Numbered from the stretch's first letter, positions 35,686 to 45,082 are shown. The stretch is DNA of 64,000 nt from Alicyclobacillus fastidiosus (GCF_026651875.1 NZ_CP104067.1:1240001-1304000); one strand, 5' to 3'. Notes: generated by a model from the letters alone, not told the origin. Translations and numbers: made by a program.

Positions 35686-36621
35686 GTGTACAGCATAGGC
35701 GTTGACTTAGGTGGAACGAAAATCCTCACAGGACTTGTTGATGAATCAGGTGTTATATACAAAACGGTAGAATGCCCGACGGCAGCGCAACAAGGGCCGG
35801 ACGCTGTCATCGATCAACTGATTCGCTCTATCGATGAAGTGGCGGGCTCCGTAGAACGTAAGGAAATTTGTGGGATTGGCATCGGTGCGCCAGGGCCGTT
35901 AAATCCGGTTACTGGGGTCGTTTTATCTCCGCCTAATCTGCCGGGATGGGACAACATTCCTTTGCGACAGATAATCGAAGCGAAATGTGGTCTTCCTACA
36001 TTTTTGGAAAATGATGCAAATGTAGCGGCGCTTGCCGAACATCGATTCGGTGCTGGGCGTGGTGTGGAAGATATGGTTTACATCACTGTGAGCACTGGTG
36101 TTGGAGCCGGACTCATTCTCAATGGCCGGCTTTACGGTGGAGCCGGTGGATATGCAGGAGAAGTTGGACATACCGTCGTCGACACGAACGGCCGTTTATG
36201 CGATTGCGGCAATCGTGGGTGCTTAGAAGCAGTCGCTTCTGGAACTGCGATTGCGCGGAAGGCGGAGCAGGTGTTTCAACGCCCCATGAGCGCGAAGGAT
36301 GTTGCGATCATGGCGGAAAACGGGAGCTTAGAAGCTAAAGCCATATTAGATGAAGCGATGCACTACCTTGGCATGGGTATTGTTAGTATCGTGAACGTAT
36401 TTAATTCGTCCAGAATTGTTATCGGTGGCGGCGTATCTAGGATTGGCGACGCGATGTTTGAACCTCTGAGGCACGCCGTTCGGGAATTAGCATTTCCGGC
36501 GCCTGCAGCGATGGTGGAAATCATGCCTGCGGAACTCGGACTCAACTCAGGGCTGTTGGGTGGAGCGGCATTGCCGTTGGCACAACTAGCTGAGCTCAAG
36601 AAAACAAAATCGCTGATTTAA
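35686..36621 (+). CDS. ROK-family sugar kinase (mannokinase/glucokinase type)
   Basis: At 311 aa it has no DNA-binding extension. The phosphate loop is IGVDLGGTKILTGLVDE at residues ~4-20, followed by GIGAPGPLNP and LENDANVAALAEH (~105, with the catalytic Asp). The ROK zinc motif is GHTVVDTNGRLCDCGNRGCLEAVASG (split around residue 165-185). The family phosphorylates glucose, mannose, fructose or amino sugars at O6. Downstream manA makes mannose the logical substrate. GTG 35686 follows GGGGGATCGA, 61 bases after the permease. Confidence 0.85.
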   Translation: MYSIGVDLGGTKILTGLVDESGVIYKTVECPTAAQQGPDAVIDQLIRSIDEVAGSVERKEICGIGIGAPGPLNPVTGVVLSPPNLPGWDNIPLRQIIEAKCGLPTFLENDANVAALAEHRFGAGRGVEDMVYITVSTGVGAGLILNGRLYGGAGGYAGEVGHTVVDTNGRLCDCGNRGCLEAVASGTAIARKAEQVFQRPMSAKDVAIMAENGSLEAKAILDEAMHYLGMGIVSIVNVFNSSRIVIGGGVSRIGDAMFEPLRHAVRELAFPAPAAMVEIMPAELGLNSGLLGGAALPLAQLAELKKTKSLI

Positions 36622-36632
36622 GGAGAGTATGT

Positions 36633-37589
36633 ATGAAATCAATCATATCGCAGCTTACATTTCCCATTGGACCCTTCGAAAAATATGAGCATAACCCGAT
36701 TCTAGGACCGCAAGGTGACACGTGGGAATCGAAAGACTTGTTCAACCCGACCGCTATCGAAAAAGATGGAAAAGTGTACATGTTGTATCGCGCCGAAGAC
36801 CATACTGGTGCCGGTGAATGGAATGGTACTTCACGGATTGGGCTAGCCATCAGTGAGGATGGGATGCACTTCGAGAGACATCCGGAACCGGTATTAGTTC
36901 CTACAGAACCGTACGAATTGCCTGGTGGCTGCGAAGATCCTCGGGTGACTCAGGTAGGAGATACATACTATCTCACATACTCGGGCTTTAACGGATCGAG
37001 TGCGGTGCTGTGTCTGGCGACGTCTAAGGACCTCTATACATGGGAAAAACATGGCGTTCTATTCCCTGAGTGGACGGAGGGCTCTGACAAAGTCTGGTCC
37101 AAATCTGGTGCCATTCTGCCGCAACCCATCAATGGGAAGTACGTGATGTACTTCGGCGATACAAACATCTGGATCGCTTATTCGGAAGATTTGATTCACT
37201 GGACCCCAGAACTAGAGCCAGTCTTTACGCCTTCATCCGATCCAGCGGCGTTTGATAGTGCCTTAATTGAACCAGGTCCGGCGCCCATCTTGACGGACGA
37301 AGGAATTGTCCTCATTTACAACGCGGCTAGAACTATTACAGAGCCGGACGATCCGTCGGTCGGCAAACTTCGCTACTCAGCAGGCCAAGTGTTGTTGTCT
37401 AAAGAGGATCCAACCAAAGTGCTTCATCGCACCACTGAACCGTTCTTTGTCCCAGGTTCCCGTGATGAGATCATTGGACAAGTGGATAATGTGGTCTTCG
37501 TGGAGGGGTTGGTGGATTACAAAGGTACGAATTATCTCTATTATGGCATGGCAGATTCAAAGATTGGTGTCGCAACGTATCGTTCCTAA
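36633..37589 (+). CDS. GH130 beta-mannoside phosphorylase 1
   Basis: The 318-aa five-bladed beta-propeller of family GH130 shows repeated blade motifs (NPILGPQGDTWESKDLFNPT, MLYRAEDHTG, GRDGMHFERH-like). The conserved catalytic Asp lies in GGCEDPRVTQVGDTYYLTYS (~residue 103), and YYGMADSKIGVATYRS closes the fold. GH130 enzymes phosphorolyse beta-mannosidic bonds to mannose 1-phosphate. ATG 36633 follows AAGGAG, 11 bases after the kinase stop. It is shorter than the second GH130 and clearly not a duplicate of it, so the two probably act on different linkages or chain lengths. Confidence 0.85.
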   Translation: MKSIISQLTFPIGPFEKYEHNPILGPQGDTWESKDLFNPTAIEKDGKVYMLYRAEDHTGAGEWNGTSRIGLAISEDGMHFERHPEPVLVPTEPYELPGGCEDPRVTQVGDTYYLTYSGFNGSSAVLCLATSKDLYTWEKHGVLFPEWTEGSDKVWSKSGAILPQPINGKYVMYFGDTNIWIAYSEDLIHWTPELEPVFTPSSDPAAFDSALIEPGPAPILTDEGIVLIYNAARTITEPDDPSVGKLRYSAGQVLLSKEDPTKVLHRTTEPFFVPGSRDEIIGQVDNVVFVEGLVDYKGTNYLYYGMADSKIGVATYRS

Positions 37590-37692
37590 TTTTATTGTCG
37601 AATCAACGGACTGATATCAAGTCGGAAGACTCGCTTACCCTGCTGCCATACGAGGCTATTGTTGCAATTGTAAGTCTCTAGGAGGATATCTA

Positions 37693-38757
37693 ATGAACGT
37701 TTACAGATATGAAGAAAATCCGTTACTCACACCCGCCGATGTAAAACCACACCGCTTTGATTATGAAGTCATTGGTGCGTTTAACGCAGGCGTAACCCAG
37801 TTCAATGATGAAATCATTATGTTGTTGCGTGTCGCAGAGCGGCCCGTAAGTGATGATCCCAACATCATCAAAGCACCTGTCTTGAATCATAAAACCGGTG
37901 AGCTTAAAGTGTTGTCATTCCATCGCGAAGATAAAACATACGATTTCTCGGATCCAAGAGCCATCAAGTTGGCAGGTCAAGATTCTTTCGTCTACCTGAC
38001 CTCACTTTCCTATTTCCGAATTGCGCGGAGTAAAGATGGACATCGTTTCACGGTCGATGACAAACCATTCTTGTTCCCAAAAACAAGTCTTGAAACGTTT
38101 GGTATTGAAGATCCACGCATTGCAAGAATCGAAGATACGTACTACATTTCGTTTAGTGAGGTATCTCCGGTTGGGGTCGGCACTGGATTTGCTTCAACAA
38201 AAGACTTTGTTCACGTGGAACATCACGGGATGATGCTTGCTCCGGAAAACAAAGACGTAGTGCTGTTTCCAGAGAAAATTAACGGGAAGTATTACGTGCT
38301 ACATAGACCAGTTCCCAAGAGCACAGGAGCACCGGAAATTTGGATCGCAGAGTCGGATAATTTACGCTACTGGGGGAACCATCGTTATCTGATGGGACTT
38401 CGACCGAACCATTGGGACAACGGACGACTAGGGGCCGGAGCTGCGCCCTTTAAAACCGAAAAGGGTTGGCTTGAGTTGTATCATGCGGCAGATGAAAGCC
38501 ACCGATACTGTATGGGAGCGGTGTTGCTTGATTTAGAAGATCCGAGTAAGGTTCTCGCACGGACGAACCAACCGATTCTCGCACCGGAAGCGAGTTACGA
38601 GGTAGAAGGATTCTTTGGCAACGTTGTGTTTTCATGCGGTGCTTTGGTAGATGGTGATATCGTAAAAATCTATTACGGTGTAGCGGATACATCGATGGCT
38701 TGTGCAGAGTTGAGTTTGCATGAGATTTTAGCGTCGTTGACGTATCTTGAGAATTAA
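37693..38757 (+). CDS. GH130 beta-mannoside phosphorylase 2
   Basis: This second GH130 propeller (354 aa) has the opening YRYEENPLLTPADVKPHR, a GAFNAGVTQ blade and the catalytic region FGIEDPRIARIEDTYYISFS (~residue 140). The ending is VKIYYGVADTSMACAELSL. The N-terminal layout resembles the GH130 branch acting on beta-1,2- or beta-1,4-manno-oligosaccharides. ATG 37693 follows CTAGGAGGATAT, 103 bases after the first GH130, and lies 12 bases before manA. It is cytoplasmic, with no signal peptide. Linkage specificity cannot be decided by eye. Confidence 0.83.
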   Translation: MNVYRYEENPLLTPADVKPHRFDYEVIGAFNAGVTQFNDEIIMLLRVAERPVSDDPNIIKAPVLNHKTGELKVLSFHREDKTYDFSDPRAIKLAGQDSFVYLTSLSYFRIARSKDGHRFTVDDKPFLFPKTSLETFGIEDPRIARIEDTYYISFSEVSPVGVGTGFASTKDFVHVEHHGMMLAPENKDVVLFPEKINGKYYVLHRPVPKSTGAPEIWIAESDNLRYWGNHRYLMGLRPNHWDNGRLGAGAAPFKTEKGWLELYHAADESHRYCMGAVLLDLEDPSKVLARTNQPILAPEASYEVEGFFGNVVFSCGALVDGDIVKIYYGVADTSMACAELSLHEILASLTYLEN

Positions 38758-38769
38758 GGTGGCTGGAAG

Positions 38770-39750
38770 ATGGAAAAGTTTTATCCGGTCAAGTTTGCTC
38801 CAGTCCCTATGGAACGAATCTGGGGCGGTCATCAACTGAAGCCTTGGTTTAAAGAAGAAAGAGAAGCTCCGGTTGGGGAGTATTGGGTACTGTCTGGCCA
38901 CCCGAACGGGACGAGTATCGTGATGAACGGTGAACTGGTCGGAAAGTCATTAATCGAACTATGCACAGAGTATCCGGAAGTTTATTTGGGGAAATCACCG
39001 CAACCGCGGTTTCCATTGCTCATCAAGTTTCTGGAAGCAAACGCTGATTTGTCGGTTCAGATTCACCCGAATGACGAGTATGCGCAAGCATATGAAAACG
39101 ACTTTGGCAAAACCGAAGCCTGGTATGTACTGGACTGCCTTGAAGAAGGCAAAGTCAACTATGGGCACAACTTCGCGTCAAAAGAAGAGTACCTAGCGGC
39201 GGTCTCGGAGAAACGTGTCAAAGACTACCTCCGATTTCGATCCATCAAACCAGGTGATGTAGTCTTTGTACCTGCGCAGACGTTGCATGCACTATTGGCG
39301 GGTACAACAGTGATTGAAGTTCAGCAAACCTCGGATGTCACTTACCGCGTTTACGACTGGGATAGAGTTGACCCGAACGGTAGTCCGCGGGAATTGCATG
39401 TCGGTAAAGCTGCGGATGTACTGATATTCGACAACGATCACCAAGATAGCACACTAGTTGAACCTACACTGGTTTGCAAGACAGATGTACTCGAACACAA
39501 GCAGTTGGTTACGTGCCCGTACTTTGTGATGGAGTCCATCGCAATTCGGGCCCAGGCGTATACCCTTTCACCTGGTAATCACGGCAACCCGGATGTCCTG
39601 ATTGTCGCTGAAGGTAGTGGGATATTGCAATGGACAGATGGGGAATCCATTTCGCTTCAGCGAGGGGATACACTTTTGATCCCGACCACTCTGAACGAGT
39701 ACGAATTGAAGACCGAAAACGGAATGAAGGTCATTCGTACCTATTACTAA
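38770..39750 (+). CDS. manA: Mannose-6-phosphate isomerase, class I (short type)
   Basis: This 326-aa cupin isomerase opens FAPVPMERIWGGHQLKPWF. The zinc-binding residues lie in LSVQIHPNDEYAQ (Gln-His, ~residues 95-100), KTEAWYVLDC (Glu ~115) and PGDVVFVPAQTLHALLAGT (His ~175). It converts mannose 6-phosphate to fructose 6-phosphate. It lies 12 bases after GH130-2 in the operon and is followed by a 22-base palindrome. It completes the route from imported mannoside to glycolysis together with the kinase. Confidence 0.92.
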   Translation: MEKFYPVKFAPVPMERIWGGHQLKPWFKEEREAPVGEYWVLSGHPNGTSIVMNGELVGKSLIELCTEYPEVYLGKSPQPRFPLLIKFLEANADLSVQIHPNDEYAQAYENDFGKTEAWYVLDCLEEGKVNYGHNFASKEEYLAAVSEKRVKDYLRFRSIKPGDVVFVPAQTLHALLAGTTVIEVQQTSDVTYRVYDWDRVDPNGSPRELHVGKAADVLIFDNDHQDSTLVEPTLVCKTDVLEHKQLVTCPYFVMESIAIRAQAYTLSPGNHGNPDVLIVAEGSGILQWTDGESISLQRGDTLLIPTTLNEYELKTENGMKVIRTYY

Positions 39751-39758
39751 TCACAGAC

Positions 39759-39780
39759 AGGTGGTCTCATGAGACCACCT
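39759..39780. repeat. Perfect 22-base palindrome between manA and the beta-mannosidase gene
   Basis: The arms AGGTGGTCTCA (39759-39769) and TGAGACCACCT (39770-39780) are exactly complementary without a loop. It could be a weak terminator, an mRNA-processing or stabilising structure, or an operator. There is no T-run. Confidence 0.7.
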
Positions 39781-39840
39781 CATTCTTTGATTGTAAGTCG
39801 ACCGATATGAAAACGAATTCAGCAAAGGAGTCGTGAAACG

Positions 39841-42423
39841 GTGGGGACTATCTCCAATTGGAAGATACAATCGTTTGATGAAGGACAGGAGCGAGACCTC
39901 GTCGTAGCGCGTCCGGATTATATTGACCACTTCTGGATGACAGCGAAGGTACCCGGGGATATACACTCAACCCTGATTGAAAAGGGAATCATAGAACATC
40001 CGTTTTTTGGGCACAACGATCAGAAGTGCCGCTGGGTAGAAGATAAAGTTTGGTGGTATAGGGCCGAGTTCCACTGGGACGAAGTTTTGGAAACCGGAGA
40101 GCGCATGGAATTGACATTTGAAGGCCTCGATACCTTTGCGACCATTTATTTGAACGGCGTAGAGCTTGCCTTTTCCGACAACATGTTTGTGCCCGTGACA
40201 TTGGATGTAACACGCGAGCTGGTCCACGGGAAGAACATTGTTGCCGTACGCTTTGATCCCATTTCAAAACACGTTAAGAACAAAGAACAGAGTTACTGGT
40301 CCGGATTCAGCAAAGAACGCATGTGGGTTAGAAAGGCGCAAATGAACTTCGGATGGGACTGGGGTCCAAGACTGGTTACGGTGGGAATTTGGCAAGCAGT
40401 TCATCTGGAGAAGAGAAAGATTGCTAAATGGGATAGTGTTTTTGCGCGAACTGAATCGATTTCCGCTACGGAAGCTGTCGTCGAGGTAGACCTTTTTGCG
40501 AGCATATTCCGGGATAGACCACAGACATATGGGGGCTCCTCTTCTGGGATCCCAACTCATACATTGAGCGCCCGCCTTGTCTTCTCGGATGAGAATACCG
40601 TTGTTGAGGCAGAAGCCAAGTTGGATGACGGCAACGGCACCGCTGTGTTAACCATTCCGAACCCAAAGCTTTGGTGGACGAGCGATTTGGGAAATCCCCA
40701 TCTCTACCATTTGTCCCTCGATCTCTATGCCGACGGAGAGGCGGTCGACCGATATGAGTGTTCATACGGCATTCGTACTGTAGAAGTGAAACAAACTGCG
40801 GATGACGGCAGCAACGTGTTTACGTTCGTGTTAAATGGTGTAGAAATCTTCGCCAAAGGTGCGGACTGGATCCCAGTTGACAGCTTCATTGGAGCTGCAC
40901 CGGATTCGCGTTATGAGCACTTGGTTTCTTTGTCGAGAGAAGCGGGCATGAATATGCTACGCGTGTGGGGTGGTGGCATATACGAGAAACCGGTCTTCTA
41001 TGAAGCGTGTGATCGAGAGGGGATTCTCGTCTGGCAAGATTTTATGTTTGCCTGCGCGATGTATCCTGACTTTAACAAGAACTTCATGGAAAATGTTGAG
41101 CGAGAGATTATCCATGTGGTGAAAAGTCTGCGAAACCACGCTTGTATGGCTCTCTGGTGCGGCAACAACGAAAACGACTGGATTTACGAGTCTATGAAAT
41201 CGAGCGGGACGATTCACACGCCGTTTTACGGTGAGAAGATCTACCACGAAATGATGCCGACACTACTGCAACAACTGGATCCAACGAGATTGTACTGGCC
41301 AAGTTCCCCCTTTGGCGGCAATGACCACAACGCGGCGGATGTAGGGGACAGGCATAACTGGCAGGTTTGGCATGGCCACGTCTATCCACGAAAGTTTGGC
41401 GAACCTGAGCAGATTAACTACAGTGTGGAAGGAGTATCGTTCAAGAACTTTGCCTCCTGTTTATCCACGTTTGTCAGTGAGTTCGGGATGCATGCAGCAT
41501 CAAACCGCTATACCTTAGAGCGTTGGATTCCTGAAGGTCAGTTCGTCTGGGGCAGTGATGAGTTCTCCTATCGAAACAAGGACTATCATCATCAAAAAGG
41601 GATCCTTTTAATGGAAGGTTATACAGGAATACCGACAGAACTGAATGAGTACCTAAATTATTCGATGCTCACACAGGCCGAGGGTCTTAAATACGGGATT
41701 GAGCACTACCGAAGGAGGAAGTTTCAGTCGAGTGGTGCGCTGTTTTGGCAACTGAATGACTGCTGGCCGGGGACGAGTTGGGCAGTAATTGATTATCACT
41801 TATTGCCGAAAGCATCGTATTTTTACGCCAAGCGATTTTTCGCCCCCATTTTGTTGTCTGCACAACTAGACGGGAGCGGAGGGATTGAGGTTTGGGTCGT
41901 CAATGACACCCTGTCGAACTACAGAGATGTACTGCGGATGGAGGTACTGGACTTTTCCGGAAACGTTGTCTGGTCGGAGGAGCATAAAGTGGCCGTCAAG
42001 GAGAATGGCAAGGTCCTTGTAGCTAATCTCACTGAAATGGAAGTGTTACAGGGAGTGGACCCGCGCCAAGCAGTTCTTCGACTACATTCCGTAGAAGAAC
42101 AAGCCTACGACAACCTGTACTATTTCCGGGATCAAAAAGACCTCCAGATGACTCGAGCAGGCCTCCGTGTCACGGTAGATACAGATGCATGCACCGTGTC
42201 GGTTTCCACGGACCAACACGCTCGAATGGTCAATATCGATGTACAACAGCCTAACATTTCATGGAGTGATAACTTCTTCGATCTCGTTGCAGGTGAAACG
42301 AAAGTGGTGCAGCTTGGGCATCTGGATGGGGACACTATCGACCTTTCCTCTCTAAGAGTGAGTGCGATGAATGCACCCGAGGCAACTGTCTCGTTTATTG
42401 AGAACGGAGGTTCTAGAGCATGA
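39841..42423 (+). CDS. Beta-mannosidase, glycoside hydrolase family 2
   Basis: The 860-aa protein has a GH2 jelly-roll N-terminus (VPGDIHSTLIEKGIIEHPFFG, WVEDKVWWYRAEF), an Ig-like middle and a TIM-barrel catalytic domain. The acid/base Glu444 is in WCGNNENDW and the nucleophile Glu547 in FVSEFGMHA. The RVWGGGIYE segment is also typical. Length and motifs match beta-mannosidases rather than beta-galactosidases. GTG 39841 follows AAAGGAG. No signal peptide is present, so it acts on imported oligosaccharides in the cytoplasm. Its stop overlaps the alcohol dehydrogenase start. Confidence 0.92.
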   Translation: MGTISNWKIQSFDEGQERDLVVARPDYIDHFWMTAKVPGDIHSTLIEKGIIEHPFFGHNDQKCRWVEDKVWWYRAEFHWDEVLETGERMELTFEGLDTFATIYLNGVELAFSDNMFVPVTLDVTRELVHGKNIVAVRFDPISKHVKNKEQSYWSGFSKERMWVRKAQMNFGWDWGPRLVTVGIWQAVHLEKRKIAKWDSVFARTESISATEAVVEVDLFASIFRDRPQTYGGSSSGIPTHTLSARLVFSDENTVVEAEAKLDDGNGTAVLTIPNPKLWWTSDLGNPHLYHLSLDLYADGEAVDRYECSYGIRTVEVKQTADDGSNVFTFVLNGVEIFAKGADWIPVDSFIGAAPDSRYEHLVSLSREAGMNMLRVWGGGIYEKPVFYEACDREGILVWQDFMFACAMYPDFNKNFMENVEREIIHVVKSLRNHACMALWCGNNENDWIYESMKSSGTIHTPFYGEKIYHEMMPTLLQQLDPTRLYWPSSPFGGNDHNAADVGDRHNWQVWHGHVYPRKFGEPEQINYSVEGVSFKNFASCLSTFVSEFGMHAASNRYTLERWIPEGQFVWGSDEFSYRNKDYHHQKGILLMEGYTGIPTELNEYLNYSMLTQAEGLKYGIEHYRRRKFQSSGALFWQLNDCWPGTSWAVIDYHLLPKASYFYAKRFFAPILLSAQLDGSGGIEVWVVNDTLSNYRDVLRMEVLDFSGNVVWSEEHKVAVKENGKVLVANLTEMEVLQGVDPRQAVLRLHSVEEQAYDNLYYFRDQKDLQMTRAGLRVTVDTDACTVSVSTDQHARMVNIDVQQPNISWSDNFFDLVAGETKVVQLGHLDGDTIDLSSLRVSAMNAPEATVSFIENGGSRA

Positions 42424-43442
42424 AAGTGGCTGAGTTTCAGGGCATAGGAACCATCCGTATTGAGGAAAGACCGGTTCCAAAACCAAGTCCATCGGAAGTT
42501 ATTGTCCGAGTTATGGTCTGCGGTATTTGCGGAACCGACCAACACATTTACCATGGGAAACCAGGATCTGCTTCAGTCGTTGCACCACGTGTGTTGGGCC
42601 ATGAATTGGCCGGCGAGATTTCTGCCGTCGGCGAACAGGTAACTTCCTTTGCAATAGGCGACAGAGTCACGGTCGATCCCAACATCTACTGCGGACGGTG
42701 CAATCATTGCCGCGGAGGTAGGATGCATCTGTGTGATCATCTAAAAGCCGTTGGCGTAACTCAAGACGGGGGGATGGCAGAGTACGTCACTGTGCCTGCA
42801 GCCAATTGCTTTTCTTTGCCTGCCATGTTGACGTTTGAACAGGGTGCCATGATGGAACCATTGGGTTGTTGCCTCCACGGAATCGCGCAATTAGACATTA
42901 AACCAGGAGCGTCGGCTGTGGTAATTGGAGGTGGGTACATAGGGCTGCTCATGGTCCAGTTGCTACACTTGTACGGTGCGAGCCCAATTGTCGTAAGTGA
43001 ACTAGACAAGTCTAAACACGCCATCGCAGTAGAGCTGGGAGCTACTTGCGCCTACTCACCAGTCGACACAGACTTGATGTCCGTGAGGGAGGAACAAGCG
43101 AGCGGCGGCTTTGACATCGTGATCGAATGTGTCGGACGGGCGGAAACGATGCAAACCGCTATCCACATGGCCGGTAAGGGTGGGCAAATCCTGCTGTTTG
43201 GCGTTGCTGATCCGAGTACAGACATTACTGTTAACCCGTTCGAGATATTTTCAAAAGAACTACAGATCAAGGGATCGTTTATAAATCCACATACTCACAA
43301 TGCCGCTATCGCGCTGGTTCAACAAGGGAAAGTAGACGTGACCCGCACCATCTCGCATCGGTTTTCATTAGAAGAGTTACCCGATGCGATGGCAAGTTAC
43401 CCAAGCCTAAGAGTCACCAAAGGTATTCTGCACTTGACCTAG
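42420..43442 (+). CDS. Zinc-dependent medium-chain dehydrogenase (sorbitol/threonine dehydrogenase type)
   Basis: This 340-aa MDR enzyme has the catalytic zinc Cys in VCGICGTDQHIYHG (~38) and GHELAGEI (~63). The structural zinc cysteines are in DPNIYCGRCNHCRGGRMHLC (~88-105), and the NAD loop is VVIGGGYIGLLMVQLL. Such enzymes oxidise polyols or sugars. The ATG start overlaps the beta-mannosidase stop, so it belongs to the operon. Its substrate might be mannitol, sorbitol or a mannosyl-polyol product. This is not decidable from sequence. Confidence 0.85.
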   Translation: MKVAEFQGIGTIRIEERPVPKPSPSEVIVRVMVCGICGTDQHIYHGKPGSASVVAPRVLGHELAGEISAVGEQVTSFAIGDRVTVDPNIYCGRCNHCRGGRMHLCDHLKAVGVTQDGGMAEYVTVPAANCFSLPAMLTFEQGAMMEPLGCCLHGIAQLDIKPGASAVVIGGGYIGLLMVQLLHLYGASPIVVSELDKSKHAIAVELGATCAYSPVDTDLMSVREEQASGGFDIVIECVGRAETMQTAIHMAGKGGQILLFGVADPSTDITVNPFEIFSKELQIKGSFINPHTHNAAIALVQQGKVDVTRTISHRFSLEELPDAMASYPSLRVTKGILHLT

Positions 43443-43467
43443 GGGGGCGATAGTCTGATTAACAAAC

Positions 43468-43567
43468 TGTTCAGGCGTAATAGTGATTACCCATCTCTTT
43501 TCTAATAAACCGAAACATCTGCCACTGGAGTTTAAACCGCCTGCGAATCAGTTTCTCGATTACGGGT
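43468..43567 (-). pseudogene. Possible 3' remnant of an IS4-type transposase
   Basis: A minus-strand frame decodes to EKLIRRRFKLQWQMFRFIRK and a stop, resembling the C-terminus of the intact transposase at 59403-60806 (SKLIRSQLQRWIDGLPSYIK). The two loci share the 15-mer CTGCGAATCAGTTTC (43541-43555 and 59479-59493) at the matching coding position. Only ~28 codons remain and a stop precedes them. The match alone is within chance, so this is tentative. Confidence 0.25.
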
Positions 43568-43693
43568 GGAAAGGAACGGCCTTACGCACAGCACAGCCTA
43601 GGTGATGGTCATATGCAGCTTGAGGCGTTCCTGGAGGACTCCGGTCCGAAGATTGTATTTTTAATTTAAATTATAAGAAAAGAGTGAATTATT

Positions 43694-45082
43694 GTGTCTT
43701 ACTGGATAGAAAATATGCTGAACTCTAAGCCCATCGATTGGCGGAGTAAAGCGGATGAATTTTTAGGATACGTTTTTGATGAAAAGAATCAGGTGATGCA
43801 TCGAACGGACAATGGGCACGTCCACTTCACGGCATTTATAGAAGGATCGGGGTGCGAGCTTATAACGTACGGCGGTATCATCGTTGGAAAATTACTTCGG
43901 GGCGAGGACGTACAAGAACTGCTTCCATCCTTGGAGGATTATTATAGTGAAAACTATGGCATATATCAGAATGGCGTTGGGGATAAAAAATCAGAATATT
44001 GGTATTTAATGCATGTCAATGCGCTTGCTGCTACGATTACCCGTCTAGCTCTCATGGATAATAAAAATGCAGTTAATCGACTTCGGAGCAGTATGGATCG
44101 TCTCATTCAAATCGCTCATCAAAACAACTACAGCTTTAATGACCAAGGTTACGACTTCGAGAATGCCCAACCGTGGACAAAATTGGATGCCTTTCGCCAA
44201 CCCGATACCATAGGGGCCTACGCCTACCTAATGGAGTTCGCGTATGAGCTCTTTGGCGAAGAAGCGTATCAGTCCGAAGCGAGGGCGGCCATGCAAAACT
44301 ACACCTCATTTGAAGTGAATCCTTGGTATGAAATACCCAGTGGTGCCATGGCTTGTTTAGCAGCTGCCAAATTAAATGATGGCGGAGCGACATTTCCCTT
44401 AGATAAGGTTGTTCAATTTGCTCTCGACCCGGAATTCGGAAGTCTTCATGAGGGCACATGGGGCAACGCTGCTATCGACGGTTTGATGCGCGGATGGCGA
44501 GGACACAGTCGGGAAGAGGCTTCCTCCATGGCCTACAGCTTCGAGACATTTGTTTTAGTTCCGTATCTTCTGCCCGTGGCACGTTATGATGCAAGATTTG
44601 CTAAGAGGATCGGTAGATATCTGCTCCATGCTGCCATAAATGCACGTTTGTTTTATGGCAACTTTCATAGCAAGGAAGCACAGGGCCGCCCTGATTTATC
44701 TCATTTGGTTCCATACGAGGCCTTACATCATGAGCGGGATGGACACTCGCCGTATGCAACGGGAGATTTCCACGGCCAGAAATCTGTATATGGTGGCGCA
44801 TATACGTTGTGGTGGGGCGAAATTATCCGACCTACATCCGATTCATATGTCTTGGAACTAGATGTGACGAAAACAGACTTCTTAACCCATAACGTGAAGC
44901 CGACAAAGATGTATTACAACCCGTATCAACATGACTTAGATGTTACGGTTCACGTTGGAACGCGCCCTGTCAACGTTGTAACCCTGGGCGGTGTTTATTT
45001 GCACAAGAAAGTAACTGGAGCTGTCCAACTATCTCTTAAGGCAGATAGTGTAACGTTTGTACAACTTGAAGTGTGTGTTTAG
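43694..45082 (+). CDS. Uncharacterised protein, probable alpha/alpha-toroid glycan-acting enzyme
   Basis: The 462-aa protein has no signal peptide and no family I can name. Residues ~20-330 are mostly helical with repeated aromatic/His patches (HVHFTAFIEGSGCELITYGG, YWYLMHVNALAATITRLALM, HEGTWGNAAIDGLMRGWRGH), as in alpha/alpha-toroid glycosidases, lyases or epimerases. The last ~100 residues are beta-rich (SDSYVLELDVTKTDFLTHNV, DVTVHVGTRPVNVVTLGGV), like a C-terminal beta-sandwich. GTG 43694 has only a weak site (AAGAGTGAA). It lies 251 bases after the alcohol dehydrogenase, same strand, and may have its own promoter. Carbohydrate action is inferred from fold impression and neighbours. Confidence 0.6.
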   Translation: MSYWIENMLNSKPIDWRSKADEFLGYVFDEKNQVMHRTDNGHVHFTAFIEGSGCELITYGGIIVGKLLRGEDVQELLPSLEDYYSENYGIYQNGVGDKKSEYWYLMHVNALAATITRLALMDNKNAVNRLRSSMDRLIQIAHQNNYSFNDQGYDFENAQPWTKLDAFRQPDTIGAYAYLMEFAYELFGEEAYQSEARAAMQNYTSFEVNPWYEIPSGAMACLAAAKLNDGGATFPLDKVVQFALDPEFGSLHEGTWGNAAIDGLMRGWRGHSREEASSMAYSFETFVLVPYLLPVARYDARFAKRIGRYLLHAAINARLFYGNFHSKEAQGRPDLSHLVPYEALHHERDGHSPYATGDFHGQKSVYGGAYTLWWGEIIRPTSDSYVLELDVTKTDFLTHNVKPTKMYYNPYQHDLDVTVHVGTRPVNVVTLGGVYLHKKVTGAVQLSLKADSVTFVQLEVCV

